Below, in pieces: positions 53,863 through 62,932 of a stretch of 64,000 bases of DNA. Both the position numbers and the translations under genes were made by a program. Origin of the DNA: Chamaesiphon minutus PCC 6605 (GTDB lineage Bacteria; Cyanobacteriota; Cyanobacteriia; Cyanobacteriales; Chamaesiphonaceae); assembly GCF_000317145.1 (NCBI RefSeq), contig NC_019697.1, positions 2,762,385 to 2,826,384 on the forward strand, given 5' to 3'. Within the stretch, counting starts at the first letter, position 1. Each line of letters starts with the position of its first letter. The notes below the pieces were generated by a model. It was not told where the DNA came from. It searched no databases and saw only the letters and a list, made by a program, of their open reading frames with translations.

Positions 53863-54690
53863 ATGGAAAGTAACTGGGACAATTTTCTGAAAAATGCTGG
53901 AGAATGGGTGGGGACGTTTAGTCAGGTTTCCACCGATGGGGAGCTGCTTGGTTCTACACCCTCGATCTTGACGCTCGAAGCTTTGGAAAATAACCAGCTC
54001 GTCAAGTTTCGCTTGCGGCGATTTGCAAATGGTACTAGCGAACAGCCGACATCCGATACCGCCCAAGAGTACCGATCCTTGGGCAGACAGGCGGTGTTTT
54101 TCGATACGGGGGCTTTTTCTAAAGGTTCGCTGCAAGTGGCTCCATTTACAGAATTTGGCGCGGAGTATGGCTTTGTAGCTGAGAATCGTCGATCGAGATT
54201 GGTACAATTATTCGATAAGCAGGGCGGGTTTAATAGCCTGACGCTAATTCGCGAGATGCGTGAGGGCACGGATGCCAAGCTGCGTCCCGATCTGACGGTA
54301 GAACAGTTGGTGGGTAAGTGGGCAGGTAAGGCTTGTACTTTCTATGCAGATTGGCAAGATCCTAAGACTTTCCCGACGAGTTTGGAAGTCAAGCAGGTGG
54401 GTGACTCGCTAGAGCAACAATTAGCTTTTGGCGATCGCACAATCGCCTCTGCTGCCAAAATTGATGGCAATATTCTCCATTTTGAATCGGGAGCTGCGGC
54501 GCGGAAGATCTTATTATTACCAGATGGGGCTTCGAGCAATACGCCGTTACAAGTCAGTCATCGCCAGTCATTTTTTGTCGAGGCGGGGTGGTTATTGGCG
54601 GACGACGAACGTCAGCGATTGATTCGCAACTATAATGACAAAGGAGAATGGATTAGTTCGACTCATGTTGTCGAATATCGATCGAGGTAG
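53863..54690 (+). CDS. DUF3598 family protein (lipocalin-like)
   Basis: A 275-residue soluble protein of the DUF3598 family, found in cyanobacteria and related to lipocalin-like folds. The start MESNWDNFLKNAGEWVGTFS is typical. Two similar beta-barrel-like halves are suggested, with the second starting near LVGKWAGKACTFYADW. FFVEAGWLLADDERQRLIRN and GEWISSTHVVE end the protein. The function is unknown; a ligand-binding role is inference. Confidence 0.85.
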   Translation: MESNWDNFLKNAGEWVGTFSQVSTDGELLGSTPSILTLEALENNQLVKFRLRRFANGTSEQPTSDTAQEYRSLGRQAVFFDTGAFSKGSLQVAPFTEFGAEYGFVAENRRSRLVQLFDKQGGFNSLTLIREMREGTDAKLRPDLTVEQLVGKWAGKACTFYADWQDPKTFPTSLEVKQVGDSLEQQLAFGDRTIASAAKIDGNILHFESGAAARKILLLPDGASSNTPLQVSHRQSFFVEAGWLLADDERQRLIRNYNDKGEWISSTHVVEYRSR

Positions 54691-54763
54691 GTAGTGGATA
54701 TTCGCGCGATCGCTAAATAAATCCAACTCCTGTGAGCTTCGGGGGTAATTCTGGCATTGACTG

Positions 54764-54890
54764 AGTTGCTGCGTGGATCTACCCACCCCGCCCTACGGGC
54801 ACCCCTGTCTTGACTGAAACACATGCTCCTCCACTCTCCGCGTGATTTCAGTCGCTCCGAGGAGGGGATTTTTTACCTTAGTCCTTTCCT
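54764..54890 (+). repeat. Dispersed repeat R, copy 2, interrupted by element B
   Basis: GGATCTACCCACCCCGCCC through GGGCACCCCT, then element B copy 4, then CCGAGGAGGGGATTTTTTAC. Compared with copy 1 at 35901-35993, the sequence continues on both sides of the insert, apart from a CT present on each side. Confidence 0.82.
54807..54854 (-). repeat. Element B, copy 4 (48 bp), inserted in repeat R
   Basis: On the minus strand it starts CGACTGAAATCACGCGGAG and ends TTTCAGTCAAGAC. It is flanked by CT at 54805-54806 and CT at 54855-54856, where the uninterrupted repeat has one CT. This looks like a 2-base target duplication. Confidence 0.8.
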
Positions 54891-54900
54891 TTATCCAGGT

Positions 54901-55184
54901 TACCGCGCGTACCGACAAGTCTGTTGGACTTCGTTTCGAGATCTAAATCCCCCCTAACCCCCCTTAAAAAGCGGATGCGCGTACTGTTCGGGTTCCCCGA
55001 CAGTGTAGCGCACCAAGCAGGGGGGAACCGGATCCGGAAGTCCCCCTTTTTGAGGGGGATTTAGCGGCTCCCGTAACTCCTTTGGAGTGGCTGCGCCAAC
55101 GTCGGGTTCCCCGACGGATTAGGGAGACAAGACAGGGGGATTTCTAGGGTTTTCGATTTTATCCTGACTTGTCGGTACGCGGTA
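54901..55184. mobile_element. Composite nested inverted-repeat element
   Basis: Outer arms TACCGCGCGTACCGACAAGTC (54901-54921, here 21 bases with a 2-base difference) and GACTTGTCGGTACGCGGTA (55166-55184) surround a second pair of arms, CTAAATCCCCCC and GGGGGATTTAG. Inside these lie the S repeat (54971-55020, also at 9312-9358) and a GTCGGGTTCCCCGAC hairpin. No protein is coded. Repeat R copies flank it on both sides. Confidence 0.7.
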
Positions 55185-55230
55185 GCCTCCGAGGAGGGAT
55201 TTTTCATCTAAGCCTTCTGGAGAATAAGCC
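55185..55230 (+). repeat. Dispersed repeat R, copy 3 (partial)
   Basis: GCCTCCGAGGAGGGATTTTT and the following CATCTAAGCCTTCT match the right part of repeat R. It ends just before the MFS gene start. Confidence 0.75.
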
Positions 55231-55242
55231 CTAATTTCCTAA

Positions 55243-56472
55243 ATGAACGTTTTGAATCAGCTCGAACCGCAACAGCGGCGTAGTTTGCGCGTGTTATTTA
55301 TCACGGGCTTATTATTTTGGATTAGTATTGCGATCTTATTACCGACACTACCTGCATATCTAGATGCGATCGGGATTAACCAGCAACAAATTGGTTTAAT
55401 TATCGGTGCATTTGCGATCGGATTGCTGCTGACTCGACTGGTAGTTGGTAAATTGGTTGATACGAGAGGGCGCAAGTTAGTATTATTAATCGGTACGGCG
55501 GTAGCCGCGATCGCGCCAGTGGGTTATCTCTGTGTAACTTCGACACCATTATTGATGCTAATTCGGGCATTTCATGGCATTAGTATTGCTGCTTTTACGA
55601 CGGCTTTTAGTGCCTTGGTTGTCGATTTAGCTCCCCCTAAACAACGGGGTGAAGTTATCGGTTTGATGAGTCTGACGAATCCATTGGGAATCGCTATAGG
55701 CCCCGCGATCGGTGGTTTTTTGCAAGTATATGGAATGTATCGAGAAATCTTTTGGATCTCGATAATTACTGGAGCAATCTCGTTTATCGCGGCCAATCAA
55801 TTACATCAGCCACGAATAGAAGTCGAGTTAGACCATAATGAGTCGAAGCGGATTTCAATTTGGCAAATATTAACCAATCCCGCTTTGGGAATTCCCGCTT
55901 TAGTTTTGTTGCTAGTTGGATTTCCATTTGGGGCGATTCATACCTTCGTACCTTTATATATTAAAACCCTCAATGTGGGTTTCAATCCTGGTTTATTTTA
56001 TACGATCGCCGCGATCGCTAGTTTTAGTGCCCGATCGGTCATTGGGAGTCGATCGGATCGGTATGGACGCGGCATTTTTATCGCGGGGAGTTTGTGCTGC
56101 TACACGGCTGGGGTTGCTTGTTTGGCGACTGCTAATAGTCAGATGAGTTTTGTCTTCGCAGCATTGTTAGAAGGATTGGGTAGCGGCACTTTGTTACCGA
56201 TGACAGTCGCGTTGGTATCCGATCGATCTTTACCGCATCAGCGGGGACAGGTATTATCGATCTGTATTACGGGTCTAGATCTAGGAATTGCGATCGCGGC
56301 TCCCGTATTTGGCTCGATCGCCAATGATGTCGGCTTTGCCGGAATTTTTACGATCGGGACGGCAATGGCAGCAACTGCGATCGGGGTATTTTTAATCTGG
56401 GGCAATCGCAATTTACGCCATTCGATCGGCTTTTGCTTGGGACGCGATCGGGATGTGTATCGGAAGGGGTAG
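55243..56472 (+). CDS. MFS transporter
   Basis: A 409-residue major facilitator superfamily protein with about twelve hydrophobic helices. The loop 2-3 motif GKLVDTRGRKLVLLIG near residue 68 and the second, weaker copy SRSDRYGRGIFIAG near residue 270 are the family signature. The pattern is like bacterial drug or metabolite exporters, and the substrate is unknown. It has no neighbours in operon. The start ATG at 55243 follows the repeat R fragment. Confidence 0.85.
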   Translation: MNVLNQLEPQQRRSLRVLFITGLLFWISIAILLPTLPAYLDAIGINQQQIGLIIGAFAIGLLLTRLVVGKLVDTRGRKLVLLIGTAVAAIAPVGYLCVTSTPLLMLIRAFHGISIAAFTTAFSALVVDLAPPKQRGEVIGLMSLTNPLGIAIGPAIGGFLQVYGMYREIFWISIITGAISFIAANQLHQPRIEVELDHNESKRISIWQILTNPALGIPALVLLLVGFPFGAIHTFVPLYIKTLNVGFNPGLFYTIAAIASFSARSVIGSRSDRYGRGIFIAGSLCCYTAGVACLATANSQMSFVFAALLEGLGSGTLLPMTVALVSDRSLPHQRGQVLSICITGLDLGIAIAAPVFGSIANDVGFAGIFTIGTAMAATAIGVFLIWGNRNLRHSIGFCLGRDRDVYRKG

Positions 56473-56503
56473 TTTGGATTTTGGATTTTGGATTTTGGAT
56501 TTT
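56473..56503. repeat. Heptamer array (GGATTTT)n
   Basis: Four GGATTTT units follow the MFS gene. After element B copy 5 one more GGATTTT unit follows at 56553-56559, so the element appears to lie inside the array. Confidence 0.85.
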
Positions 56504-56552
56504 GCGATTGAAATCACGCGGAGGTTTCCTCCGCATGTGTTTCAATCAAGAC
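56504..56552 (+). repeat. Element B, copy 5 (49 bp), inside a heptamer array
   Basis: Starts GCGATTGAAATCACGCGGAGG, with loop TTT, CCTCCGC and the end TTTCAATCAAGAC. DNA to about 56660 then holds more repeat pieces (GGCTATGCCTACGG, GTCGGGTTTCCCGAC, GAGACAAGACAGCGG). Confidence 0.78.
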
Positions 56553-56706
56553 GGATTTTGCGGCTCTCGTATCTGCTAACGCAGAGGCTATGCCTACGGC
56601 AGGCTCCGCCAACGCCAACGTCGGGTTTCCCGACGGTTTAGAGAGACAAGACAGCGGATGGCGGATTGGGAATAACATCTACCCATCTACCCATCCACGT
56701 ATCTAA

Positions 56707-57474
56707 CTAAATCCTCACGGTGACTTGCTTGCTATGGAGATATTCTTTGATTTCAGCGACTGTGAGTTCGCCGTAGTGGAGTAGAGAAGCCAATAATGCG
56801 GCTTCGGCGTGTCCTGCGGTGACGGCTTGATAGATATGTTCGCAGTTGCCAGCACCACCGGAAGCAATGACTGGAACTTGGACGGAAGTGGCGATCGAGC
56901 GAGTCAGATCGAGATCGTAGCCTGCTTTGGTGCCGTCTGAATCCATGCTGGTGACTAAAAGTTCTCCGGCACCTCTTTTAGTGACTTCTTGCGCCCATTT
57001 GACCGCATCTAGTCCGGTATTTTCGCGTCCGCCTTTAACGTAAACATCCCAGCCAGGATTGCCAGGATCGTGACGGCGTTTAGCATCGATCGCGACGACG
57101 ATACACTGATCGCCAAACATATCGCTGGCATCGTTGATTAAGTTGGGATTTCGGACTGCGGCTGAGTTGAGGCTGACTTTATCCGCACCCGCACGTAGTA
57201 AGTCTTTGATATTTGCCGTCGTCTGAATCCCGCCGCCGACAGTGAGTGGAATAAAAACGCGATCGGCAGTACGGTAGACAACATCGATAATCGTATCCCG
57301 ATCTTCGTGGCTGGCGGTGATGTCAAGAAATACTAACTCGTCAGCTCCAGCATCGTTATAAACTTGGGCGAGTTCTACCGGATCGCCAGCATCCCGCAGT
57401 TCGACAAAGTTGACGCCTTTGACGACGCGTCCGGCTTTGACATCTAGGCAGGGTAATATTCTTTTGGCTAACAT
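56707..57474 (-). CDS. hisF: Imidazole glycerol phosphate synthase cyclase subunit HisF
   Basis: Makes IGP and AICAR from PRFAR and ammonia delivered by HisH; histidine and purine pathways meet here. It has 255 residues, a (beta/alpha)8 barrel. [39 protein letters not shown], the VALDAK-type segment [13 protein letters not shown], and [14 protein letters not shown] are signatures; Asp11 and Asp130 are the expected catalytic residues. It stands alone. Confidence 0.96.
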   Translation of the reverse strand: MLAKRILPCLDVKAGRVVKGVNFVELRDAGDPVELAQVYNDAGADELVFLDITASHEDRDTIIDVVYRTADRVFIPLTVGGGIQTTANIKDLLRAGADKVSLNSAAVRNPNLINDASDMFGDQCIVVAIDAKRRHDPGNPGWDVYVKGGRENTGLDAVKWAQEVTKRGAGELLVTSMDSDGTKAGYDLDLTRSIATSVQVPVIASGGAGNCEHIYQAVTAGHAEAALLASLLHYGELTVAEIKEYLHSKQVTVRI

Positions 57475-57586
57475 AGGGAATTTTTGTTACTGTAACTAAC
57501 CACCGCAGGAATATTCGCTGTGAGCGATCGGTATCTCATTTTAGATCGCGATCGACCTGTTGCGGTTATTCGAGTCAAGAACCTGT

Positions 57587-57613
57587 CATGATGCTGGTCT
57601 TACCAGCATCATG
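57587..57613. repeat. 12-bp hairpin upstream of hisF
   Basis: CATGATGCTGGT (57587-57598) pairs with ACCAGCATCATG (57602-57613) around 3 bases. There is no T run. It lies between hisF and the TPR gene, both on the minus strand, so it could end the TPR transcript. Confidence 0.7.
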
Positions 57614-57738
57614 AGAATTCGATGTAAGCCTTGATTACATCATCGATGAAAAAGAGCTAATCGATATGCTTCATAGTAGACATTACCCGCATATCGATTC
57701 AGTTAAATCTACTCAAGAGAGATCGACATAGTCCACCA

Positions 57739-58629
57739 TTACGCTCCTCGATCGATTTCGGTAATTTTAGCGGCGGCTAGTTGTTGGAGATAGGAGTTGT
57801 GTTTGCGATCGCAAATAGCGATCGTGGTTTGGAGATCGGCTTTGGCTTCTTCGCTTCCGCCTCTAGCCAACCGAGCCAGCGCGCGGAAATAATAGGCGTG
57901 CTCGTCATTGGAGGAAAGGCTGCCAGAACCGGGGGTTTCTAGGGATAGGGCGGCACTATAATCGCGATTGGCACCAAATTCATCTCCCAAGCCAGCAAGG
58001 GCGACGCTACGGGCGTAGTAGGTGGCAATTTTTGGTTGGAGATCGATGGATTTGGAGAGATTGGTTAGAGCGGGCGCATAGATGCCGATCGTCAATTGGG
58101 TGATGCCGAGGTTGTAGTAAGTAACGGCAGTACGTCCGAGTTGATTGTAACGGATAAAGTCGGCGATCGCGTTGTCATTATCGCCACTAAAGGAGCGCGC
58201 TAAGGCTCTGACATGGTATGCAAATTGGAGCTGTTCGTTCGCGGAGCATTCCTGTAGGGAAATGGCCCGATCGCAATCGGCGATCGCATCAGTGAAGCGA
58301 TCGAGATGAATATAGATCGCAGCTCTAGCCGCGTATGCTTCAGCCAAACGAGGATCGAGTGCAATCGCGAGATTGTAATCGGCGAGCGCACCAATATCGT
58401 TGCCATCTTGATGACGGAGGATGCCGCGATTGTAAAAGAGAGTTGCGTCCCCTGGTGATGATTGAATGGCACGATTGTAATCTTCAATGCTACGGAGAGG
58501 ACCAAAGTTACAACCCGAACCCGATCCGGTGGTTAAGTACCAATCGCCCAATAGCCAGTCTTCGATCTCATTGCCGAGTTTGTTGAGATCTACGGCAAAA
58601 GCTTGAAATGTGTCGTTAAATAAGTGCAT
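57739..58629 (-). CDS. Tetratricopeptide-repeat protein
   Basis: A 296-residue protein with about five to six TPR units from residue ~45: for example DYNRAIQSSPGDATLFYNRG, ADYNLAIALDPRLAEAYAAR and AIADCDRAISLQECSANEQL. The pattern of A, Y and L positions is that of TPR helices. The N-terminal ~45 residues hold no clear signal peptide. It is expected to mediate protein interactions, and the partner is unknown. Confidence 0.88.
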   Translation of the reverse strand: MHLFNDTFQAFAVDLNKLGNEIEDWLLGDWYLTTGSGSGCNFGPLRSIEDYNRAIQSSPGDATLFYNRGILRHQDGNDIGALADYNLAIALDPRLAEAYAARAAIYIHLDRFTDAIADCDRAISLQECSANEQLQFAYHVRALARSFSGDNDNAIADFIRYNQLGRTAVTYYNLGITQLTIGIYAPALTNLSKSIDLQPKIATYYARSVALAGLGDEFGANRDYSAALSLETPGSGSLSSNDEHAYYFRALARLARGGSEEAKADLQTTIAICDRKHNSYLQQLAAAKITEIDRGA

Positions 58630-58938
58630 CGCGATTTCTACAATAGACTAGTTCTAGAATTTTTAACCGATGCACCCTCAGCTATTTTGACACATCGATC
58701 GACGATCTGTCTTGGTGGAAATCACAACCGATCGAGTTAGGGAATAGGGGATAGGAAAACTCGCTCGGTTGGCGCGACAAGAAAACAGTATGGATTTTAG
58801 TGAAAATATGGTATTTCACTTTTAGAAGAGGTCTAATATTAAATTTCCGATCGAGCTTGGACATTGCTCGATCGGAAAGGTTTCGCTCGCTAGCCTATTA
58901 GACAAAGATCGAGCTTTTATGCTATATCTTCAAGCCGA
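58630..58938. other. Gene-free region between TPR gene and Nif11 gene
   Basis: 309 bases with no convincing gene. A 60-codon minus-strand frame (58682-58864) lacks a protein-like composition. Confidence 0.5.
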
Positions 58939-59172
58939 TTAGATTTTCTGCCAACAGCCGATGGGCAAGCAGAAATAGTCACCTTGTCCCGCTGCGGTAC
59001 TTTCTTCGATCGAGGCTTGAAGTTCATCGGGGGTAAAAGTGTAGCCCCAGGCAGCACCAAGTTTAACGGCTAGGTTGGGAAAGTCTTTGGCTTCGACGAT
59101 CGAGTCAAATTGTTGGGCTAGGGCTGGTTTCTTTGCTACTAGTTTGTAGAATTTATTTAAATGTGTTTTCAT
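58939..59172 (-). CDS. Nif11-type leader peptide, orphan RiPP precursor candidate
   Basis: A 77-residue precursor-like protein. Residues 1-60 fit the Nif11-like leader family: HLNKFYKLVAKKPALAQQFD, a helix, then AVKLGAAWGYTFTPDELQAS, the conserved 'A...GY.FT.EEL' motif. A short Gly/Ala spacer, TAAGQG, follows, and then a 13-residue tail DYFCLPIGCWQKI with two cysteines. In known members the tail is the core peptide and is cut after a Gly/Ala pair. A ribosome-binding site (GAGAGAGGG) precedes the ATG. No modifying enzyme or exporter is adjacent, so its partner may be elsewhere or the peptide may have another use. Confidence 0.78.
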   Translation of the reverse strand: MKTHLNKFYKLVAKKPALAQQFDSIVEAKDFPNLAVKLGAAWGYTFTPDELQASIEESTAAGQGDYFCLPIGCWQKI

Positions 59173-59375
59173 GACAAATGCCCTCTCTCAAAACTATGCA
59201 GAGTGTATTGCTAAGGATTGATTCTTATTTTGCGTCCGTAACTAAGCTCGATTTCTAATTACTTATAATGTCTTTAATATTTAGATCTTAGATCTCTAAT
59301 TCAATGTTGCGATAAAATCTTCGATAATCTTAATTAATTTGATAAAGCAATAATAGATCGATCGAAAAACAGAAT

Positions 59376-60029
59376 TTAAAAATAACGATAATGTCCGATC
59401 TGTTTCCACACAAAGAGGACATCTTCGACTTTGGTGCCACTGCCAACATTGTGGACGATTGCCAGTCGATCGGGTGCGACGCGAATGTTGCTAACGATGC
59501 CGATGTGCTGCTGTCCGTCGCTAAAACCCCAAGTGACGATATCGCCTGGTTGATAATCGCGACCGTTATTGGTAATCGGGACGGCTTTGCCGCGACGTTG
59601 GAGCCACGTCATTAAATTAGGCACGCGGCGATGGTCGATATTAGCGTCGGGAGCCTTGGCACCCCAATTGCGGGGATATGCAGCAAAGTTGCGCTGCATA
59701 TCGCCATGGACTTCGGCTTGCAGGTCGATTTTGACCGATCGAAAGGCGCGAATGACGACATCGGTACAGACTCCAGTCGTCATGGGGACATCGCCGCCGG
59801 GATAAGCGAGTTTTACATAAGCCGGATCGTAGCTACGGGTAATTTTGGTTTGGGCGATCGCATTAGCGACAATCTGCTGAATTTTGGGGGATTGAATTGG
59901 GACGAGCGTGGGTGTGGGAGTGGTAAGTTGGGCTAATTGTTTGCTGCAACTAACTAATAATAATGCTGAGAATAAAGCTAAGATCCCAATGTTCGATCGT
60001 CTACTCATAAATTGCTGATTTGTCCCCAA
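59376..60029 (-). CDS. DUF1287 lipoprotein
   Basis: A 217-residue protein of the DUF1287 family, which has an NlpC/P60-like hydrolase fold. The lipoprotein signal is LFSALLLVSCSKQ, with Cys28 as the likely lipid attachment. The core is YDPAYVKLAYPGGDVPMTTG, then VCTDVVIRAFR with a catalytic-type cysteine, DHRRVPNLMTWLQRRG, and QQHIGIVS with a histidine. A cell-wall peptidase or amidase role is inferred. It stands between the Nif11 and ATPase genes on the same strand. Confidence 0.82.
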   Translation of the reverse strand: MGTNQQFMSRRSNIGILALFSALLLVSCSKQLAQLTTPTPTLVPIQSPKIQQIVANAIAQTKITRSYDPAYVKLAYPGGDVPMTTGVCTDVVIRAFRSVKIDLQAEVHGDMQRNFAAYPRNWGAKAPDANIDHRRVPNLMTWLQRRGKAVPITNNGRDYQPGDIVTWGFSDGQQHIGIVSNIRVAPDRLAIVHNVGSGTKVEDVLFVWKQIGHYRYF

Positions 60030-60147
60030 ATCTCCAGGATACGATCGACTACAAAATGCTGTGGCTATATTCCTGACTATTGAGATAAAAAAAAGAGGGC
60101 TAAAGTTTCAGGCAATCTCTGTCGGATCGATAACTACGCCTAGCTAC

Positions 60148-62847
60148 TTACTCGATCGGGTCGAAGCGATCGAGGAGCTTGACGACAATGACTACAGGCA
60201 AACTTACAGCCACGCTAATTGCCGCACGATCGAAGCTCAGGGGCACTGTTTGGAACAACTGATTCATCACGCTCCACTCTACAAATAGCCATTGCAACAC
60301 GAGAATTGCCGCAATGCCGATCGCGGGTATATAGGCAATCGGGCGGCGACGATCGCGTAATTTGGCAAAGATGGAGGGGACAAACTGGGTAATACTCAGC
60401 AGATAAAAGGCTTCGGCGGAGATGAGTGTATTGACTGCCATCGTGCGAGAGAGCGCGATATTGCCGATGGTTTGCTGCGCCCATTCAAAGCTACCAAAGA
60501 CAGCGATGACATTAAACAGTGAAATGATGACGATCCGGCGCAGCAGCCGCGCCGTGAGGAGGGGTTCGTTGGGGTTGCGCGGTGGCAACTTCATCACCGC
60601 GATGGACTTGGGTTCAAAGGCGAGGGGAATAGTCAGGGCGGTCGCACTGACCATATTAATCCAGAGAATTTGTAACGGGAGAATCGGTAAAGCCGTCCCC
60701 ATCAGTACCCCTGCCAAAATTGTCAAACCTTCGCCCCCATTGACTGGCAGGGCGAAGGCGATCGCGCGGAGCAGATTTTGATAGACCGTTCGCCCTTCTT
60801 CGACAGCGGCGGCGATCGAGGCAAAGTTATCGTCGGTTAAAATCATCGCGGCGGCTTCTTTGGCCACTTCGGTGCCTGTAATGCCCATGGCGATGCCCAA
60901 ATCCGCTTGTTTGAGGGCGGGGGCATCATTGACCCCATCTCCCGTCATAGCGACGATTTCGCCCTTAGCTTGCAGGGCTTCAACTAGGCGCAATTTCTGT
61001 TCGGGAGCCACCCGTGCGAAGACGTTGCCAGATGCGGCGGCGTTAGCAAATTCGCTATCGCTCATCTGGCTCAGGTCGCGTCCTGAATAGGACTCGATCT
61101 CTTGACCCGAACTCAACTGCATCATCCTAGCGATCGCCGTAGCTGTGAGTACGTGGTCGCCAGTAATCATCTTGACTTTAATTCCAGCGGCTTGGCAATC
61201 CCGCACGGCAGCAATTGCGGCGGTGCGGGGCGGATCGAGCATCCCTTGCAAACCCAGAAAAACTAGTCCGCGATCGAGATCTCGATGCGATAGTGGCTGG
61301 GGTAAACTCGTCACCGACTTAGTAGCAAATGCCAGTACGCGCAATCCCTGCTGCGCCATTTCATCCGCTTGGCGTTCGATCTGCACTCGATCGATCTCGA
61401 TCGACTCTTTGTGCTCGTCGAGCATTCGATCGCATCGCTGGAGAATAGCTTCAGTCGAACCTTTGACGTAAATCGACTTCTCGTTAGGATCGGTTTGATG
61501 TAATGTCGCCATGTACTGAAATTGTGACTCAAATGGAATCACATCTAACCTCGGCATCTGGGCGGCTGAGTCTTCCCGATTCAACCCTGCTTTGTGAGCA
61601 ACGACAATTAAGGCGGCTTCAGTGGGGTCGCCGACGATCGTATATTGTCCGTCCGATTGCGGTTGGAGATGGGAATCATTGCACAATAGTCCGGCTGTGA
61701 GACATTCATATAAGGCTGGTGTAGTAGCTAGATCGGCTGCTAGAATCTCACCATCGGGGTTGTAACCGACCCCCGTCACCCGATACAGGCGATCGCCAGC
61801 AAAGATCGCCTGTACCGTCATCTGGTTTTCGGTCAGCGTTCCGGTTTTATCCGAACAAATCACAGTCGTACTGCCGAGCGTTTCTACTGCTGCCAGTTTG
61901 CGGACGATCGCATTGCGTTTAGCCAACCGCGATACACCAATGGCGAGCGTAATCGTGACGATCGCAGGTAAACCTTCGGGAATAGCTGCTACGGCAAAAG
62001 CTACCGTAGTCGTAAATACTTCTACCCAAGATTCATTTTGCCGCAGAGCTACCAAAAAATTCAGTACCGCCAGCCCCAAGACAATATACAGCAACTTTTT
62101 ACTGAATTTACCTAGCTTGCGGGTAATGGGTGTTTCGACATCCGTGCTCTGCTCCATCAACTGCGAGATCCGTCCCGTCTCGGTGGCATTGGCGATCGCG
62201 ACGACCAAACCTTGTCCCTGTCCCGAACTCACCAAACTGCCCATATACGCCATACATGTACGTTCGGCTAGGGCGACGCCTGTCTCTAGCGGCTGCGTGT
62301 CTTTCTGAATCGGTACCGATTCGCCAGTCAATCCCGACTCATCGACCGTGAGATTGCTAACTGCCACCAACCGCAAATCGGCAGGAATTTTATCCCCCGC
62401 CGCCAGCTCAACTAAATCCCCCGGTACCAATCGATCGGCAGGAACGCGCTGGGTGCGCCCGTCGCGTATTAGAGTAGTTTCGGTAGTTACTGACTTAGCT
62501 AGTGCGGCGATCGCACTTTCGGCTCTAGATTCTTGGATGAAGCCGATGATGGCGTTGATAATCGTGACGCCAAAGATTACGCCAGAGTCGATCCATTCCT
62601 GTAAAAAAGCGGTGACGACGCCAGCCGCCAGCAAGATATACAACAACGGCTGATTGAATTGCAACAAAAACCGCACCCAAGCACTTTTTCCTGGTTTACC
62701 GACTAATTGATTGGCCCCAAATCGATCGTGTCGCTGCTGTGCTTCGGCGGCGGTTAAACCCAGAGCGAGCTTGCTATCTAGCATCCGAGCGGCTTCATCT
62801 GCTGGGATTGCGTGCCATTGCTGTGGACTTAAGTTCGTCAGTGTCAT
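60148..62847 (-). CDS. Cation-translocating P-type ATPase (P2A, calcium-pump-like)
   Basis: An 899-residue integral membrane ATPase. It has the cation ATPase N-terminal domain ([20 protein letters not shown]), the actuator loop [13 protein letters not shown], the ion-site motif [18 protein letters not shown] in helix 4, the phosphorylated aspartate in [14 protein letters not shown], and the hinge [20 protein letters not shown]. The C-terminal part has [26 protein letters not shown] and the general layout fit type IIA/IIB Ca2+ pumps and the cyanobacterial PacL group; the real ion could be Ca2+, Mn2+ or Na+. It faces the repeat protein gene upstream on the same strand. Confidence 0.9.
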   Translation of the reverse strand: MTLTNLSPQQWHAIPADEAARMLDSKLALGLTAAEAQQRHDRFGANQLVGKPGKSAWVRFLLQFNQPLLYILLAAGVVTAFLQEWIDSGVIFGVTIINAIIGFIQESRAESAIAALAKSVTTETTLIRDGRTQRVPADRLVPGDLVELAAGDKIPADLRLVAVSNLTVDESGLTGESVPIQKDTQPLETGVALAERTCMAYMGSLVSSGQGQGLVVAIANATETGRISQLMEQSTDVETPITRKLGKFSKKLLYIVLGLAVLNFLVALRQNESWVEVFTTTVAFAVAAIPEGLPAIVTITLAIGVSRLAKRNAIVRKLAAVETLGSTTVICSDKTGTLTENQMTVQAIFAGDRLYRVTGVGYNPDGEILAADLATTPALYECLTAGLLCNDSHLQPQSDGQYTIVGDPTEAALIVVAHKAGLNREDSAAQMPRLDVIPFESQFQYMATLHQTDPNEKSIYVKGSTEAILQRCDRMLDEHKESIEIDRVQIERQADEMAQQGLRVLAFATKSVTSLPQPLSHRDLDRGLVFLGLQGMLDPPRTAAIAAVRDCQAAGIKVKMITGDHVLTATAIARMMQLSSGQEIESYSGRDLSQMSDSEFANAAASGNVFARVAPEQKLRLVEALQAKGEIVAMTGDGVNDAPALKQADLGIAMGITGTEVAKEAAAMILTDDNFASIAAAVEEGRTVYQNLLRAIAFALPVNGGEGLTILAGVLMGTALPILPLQILWINMVSATALTIPLAFEPKSIAVMKLPPRNPNEPLLTARLLRRIVIISLFNVIAVFGSFEWAQQTIGNIALSRTMAVNTLISAEAFYLLSITQFVPSIFAKLRDRRRPIAYIPAIGIAAILVLQWLFVEWSVMNQLFQTVPLSFDRAAISVAVSLPVVIVVKLLDRFDPIE

Positions 62848-62887
62848 AATCGACGATCGCTAGAACGGTAACTACAGTTAAAACACA

Positions 62888-62915
62888 AACCCGACTTCTG
62901 GCCAGAAGTCGGGTT
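62888..62915 (-). terminator. Palindrome downstream of the repeat protein gene
   Basis: A perfect 28-bp palindrome (14-bp arms, core ACCCGACTTCTGGCC). On the minus strand a T-rich stretch (TTTGTGTTTTAA) follows, consistent with a terminator. Confidence 0.75.
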
Positions 62916-62932
62916 GAGAGTGGGAAGCTTGC

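Noticed and set aside
54901..55184. Insertion sequence with a transposase
   Set aside because: There is no open frame of useful length and no transposase motif inside the element.
58682..58864. 60-codon minus-strand frame
   Set aside because: No recognisable features; it lies in the gap between two genes.
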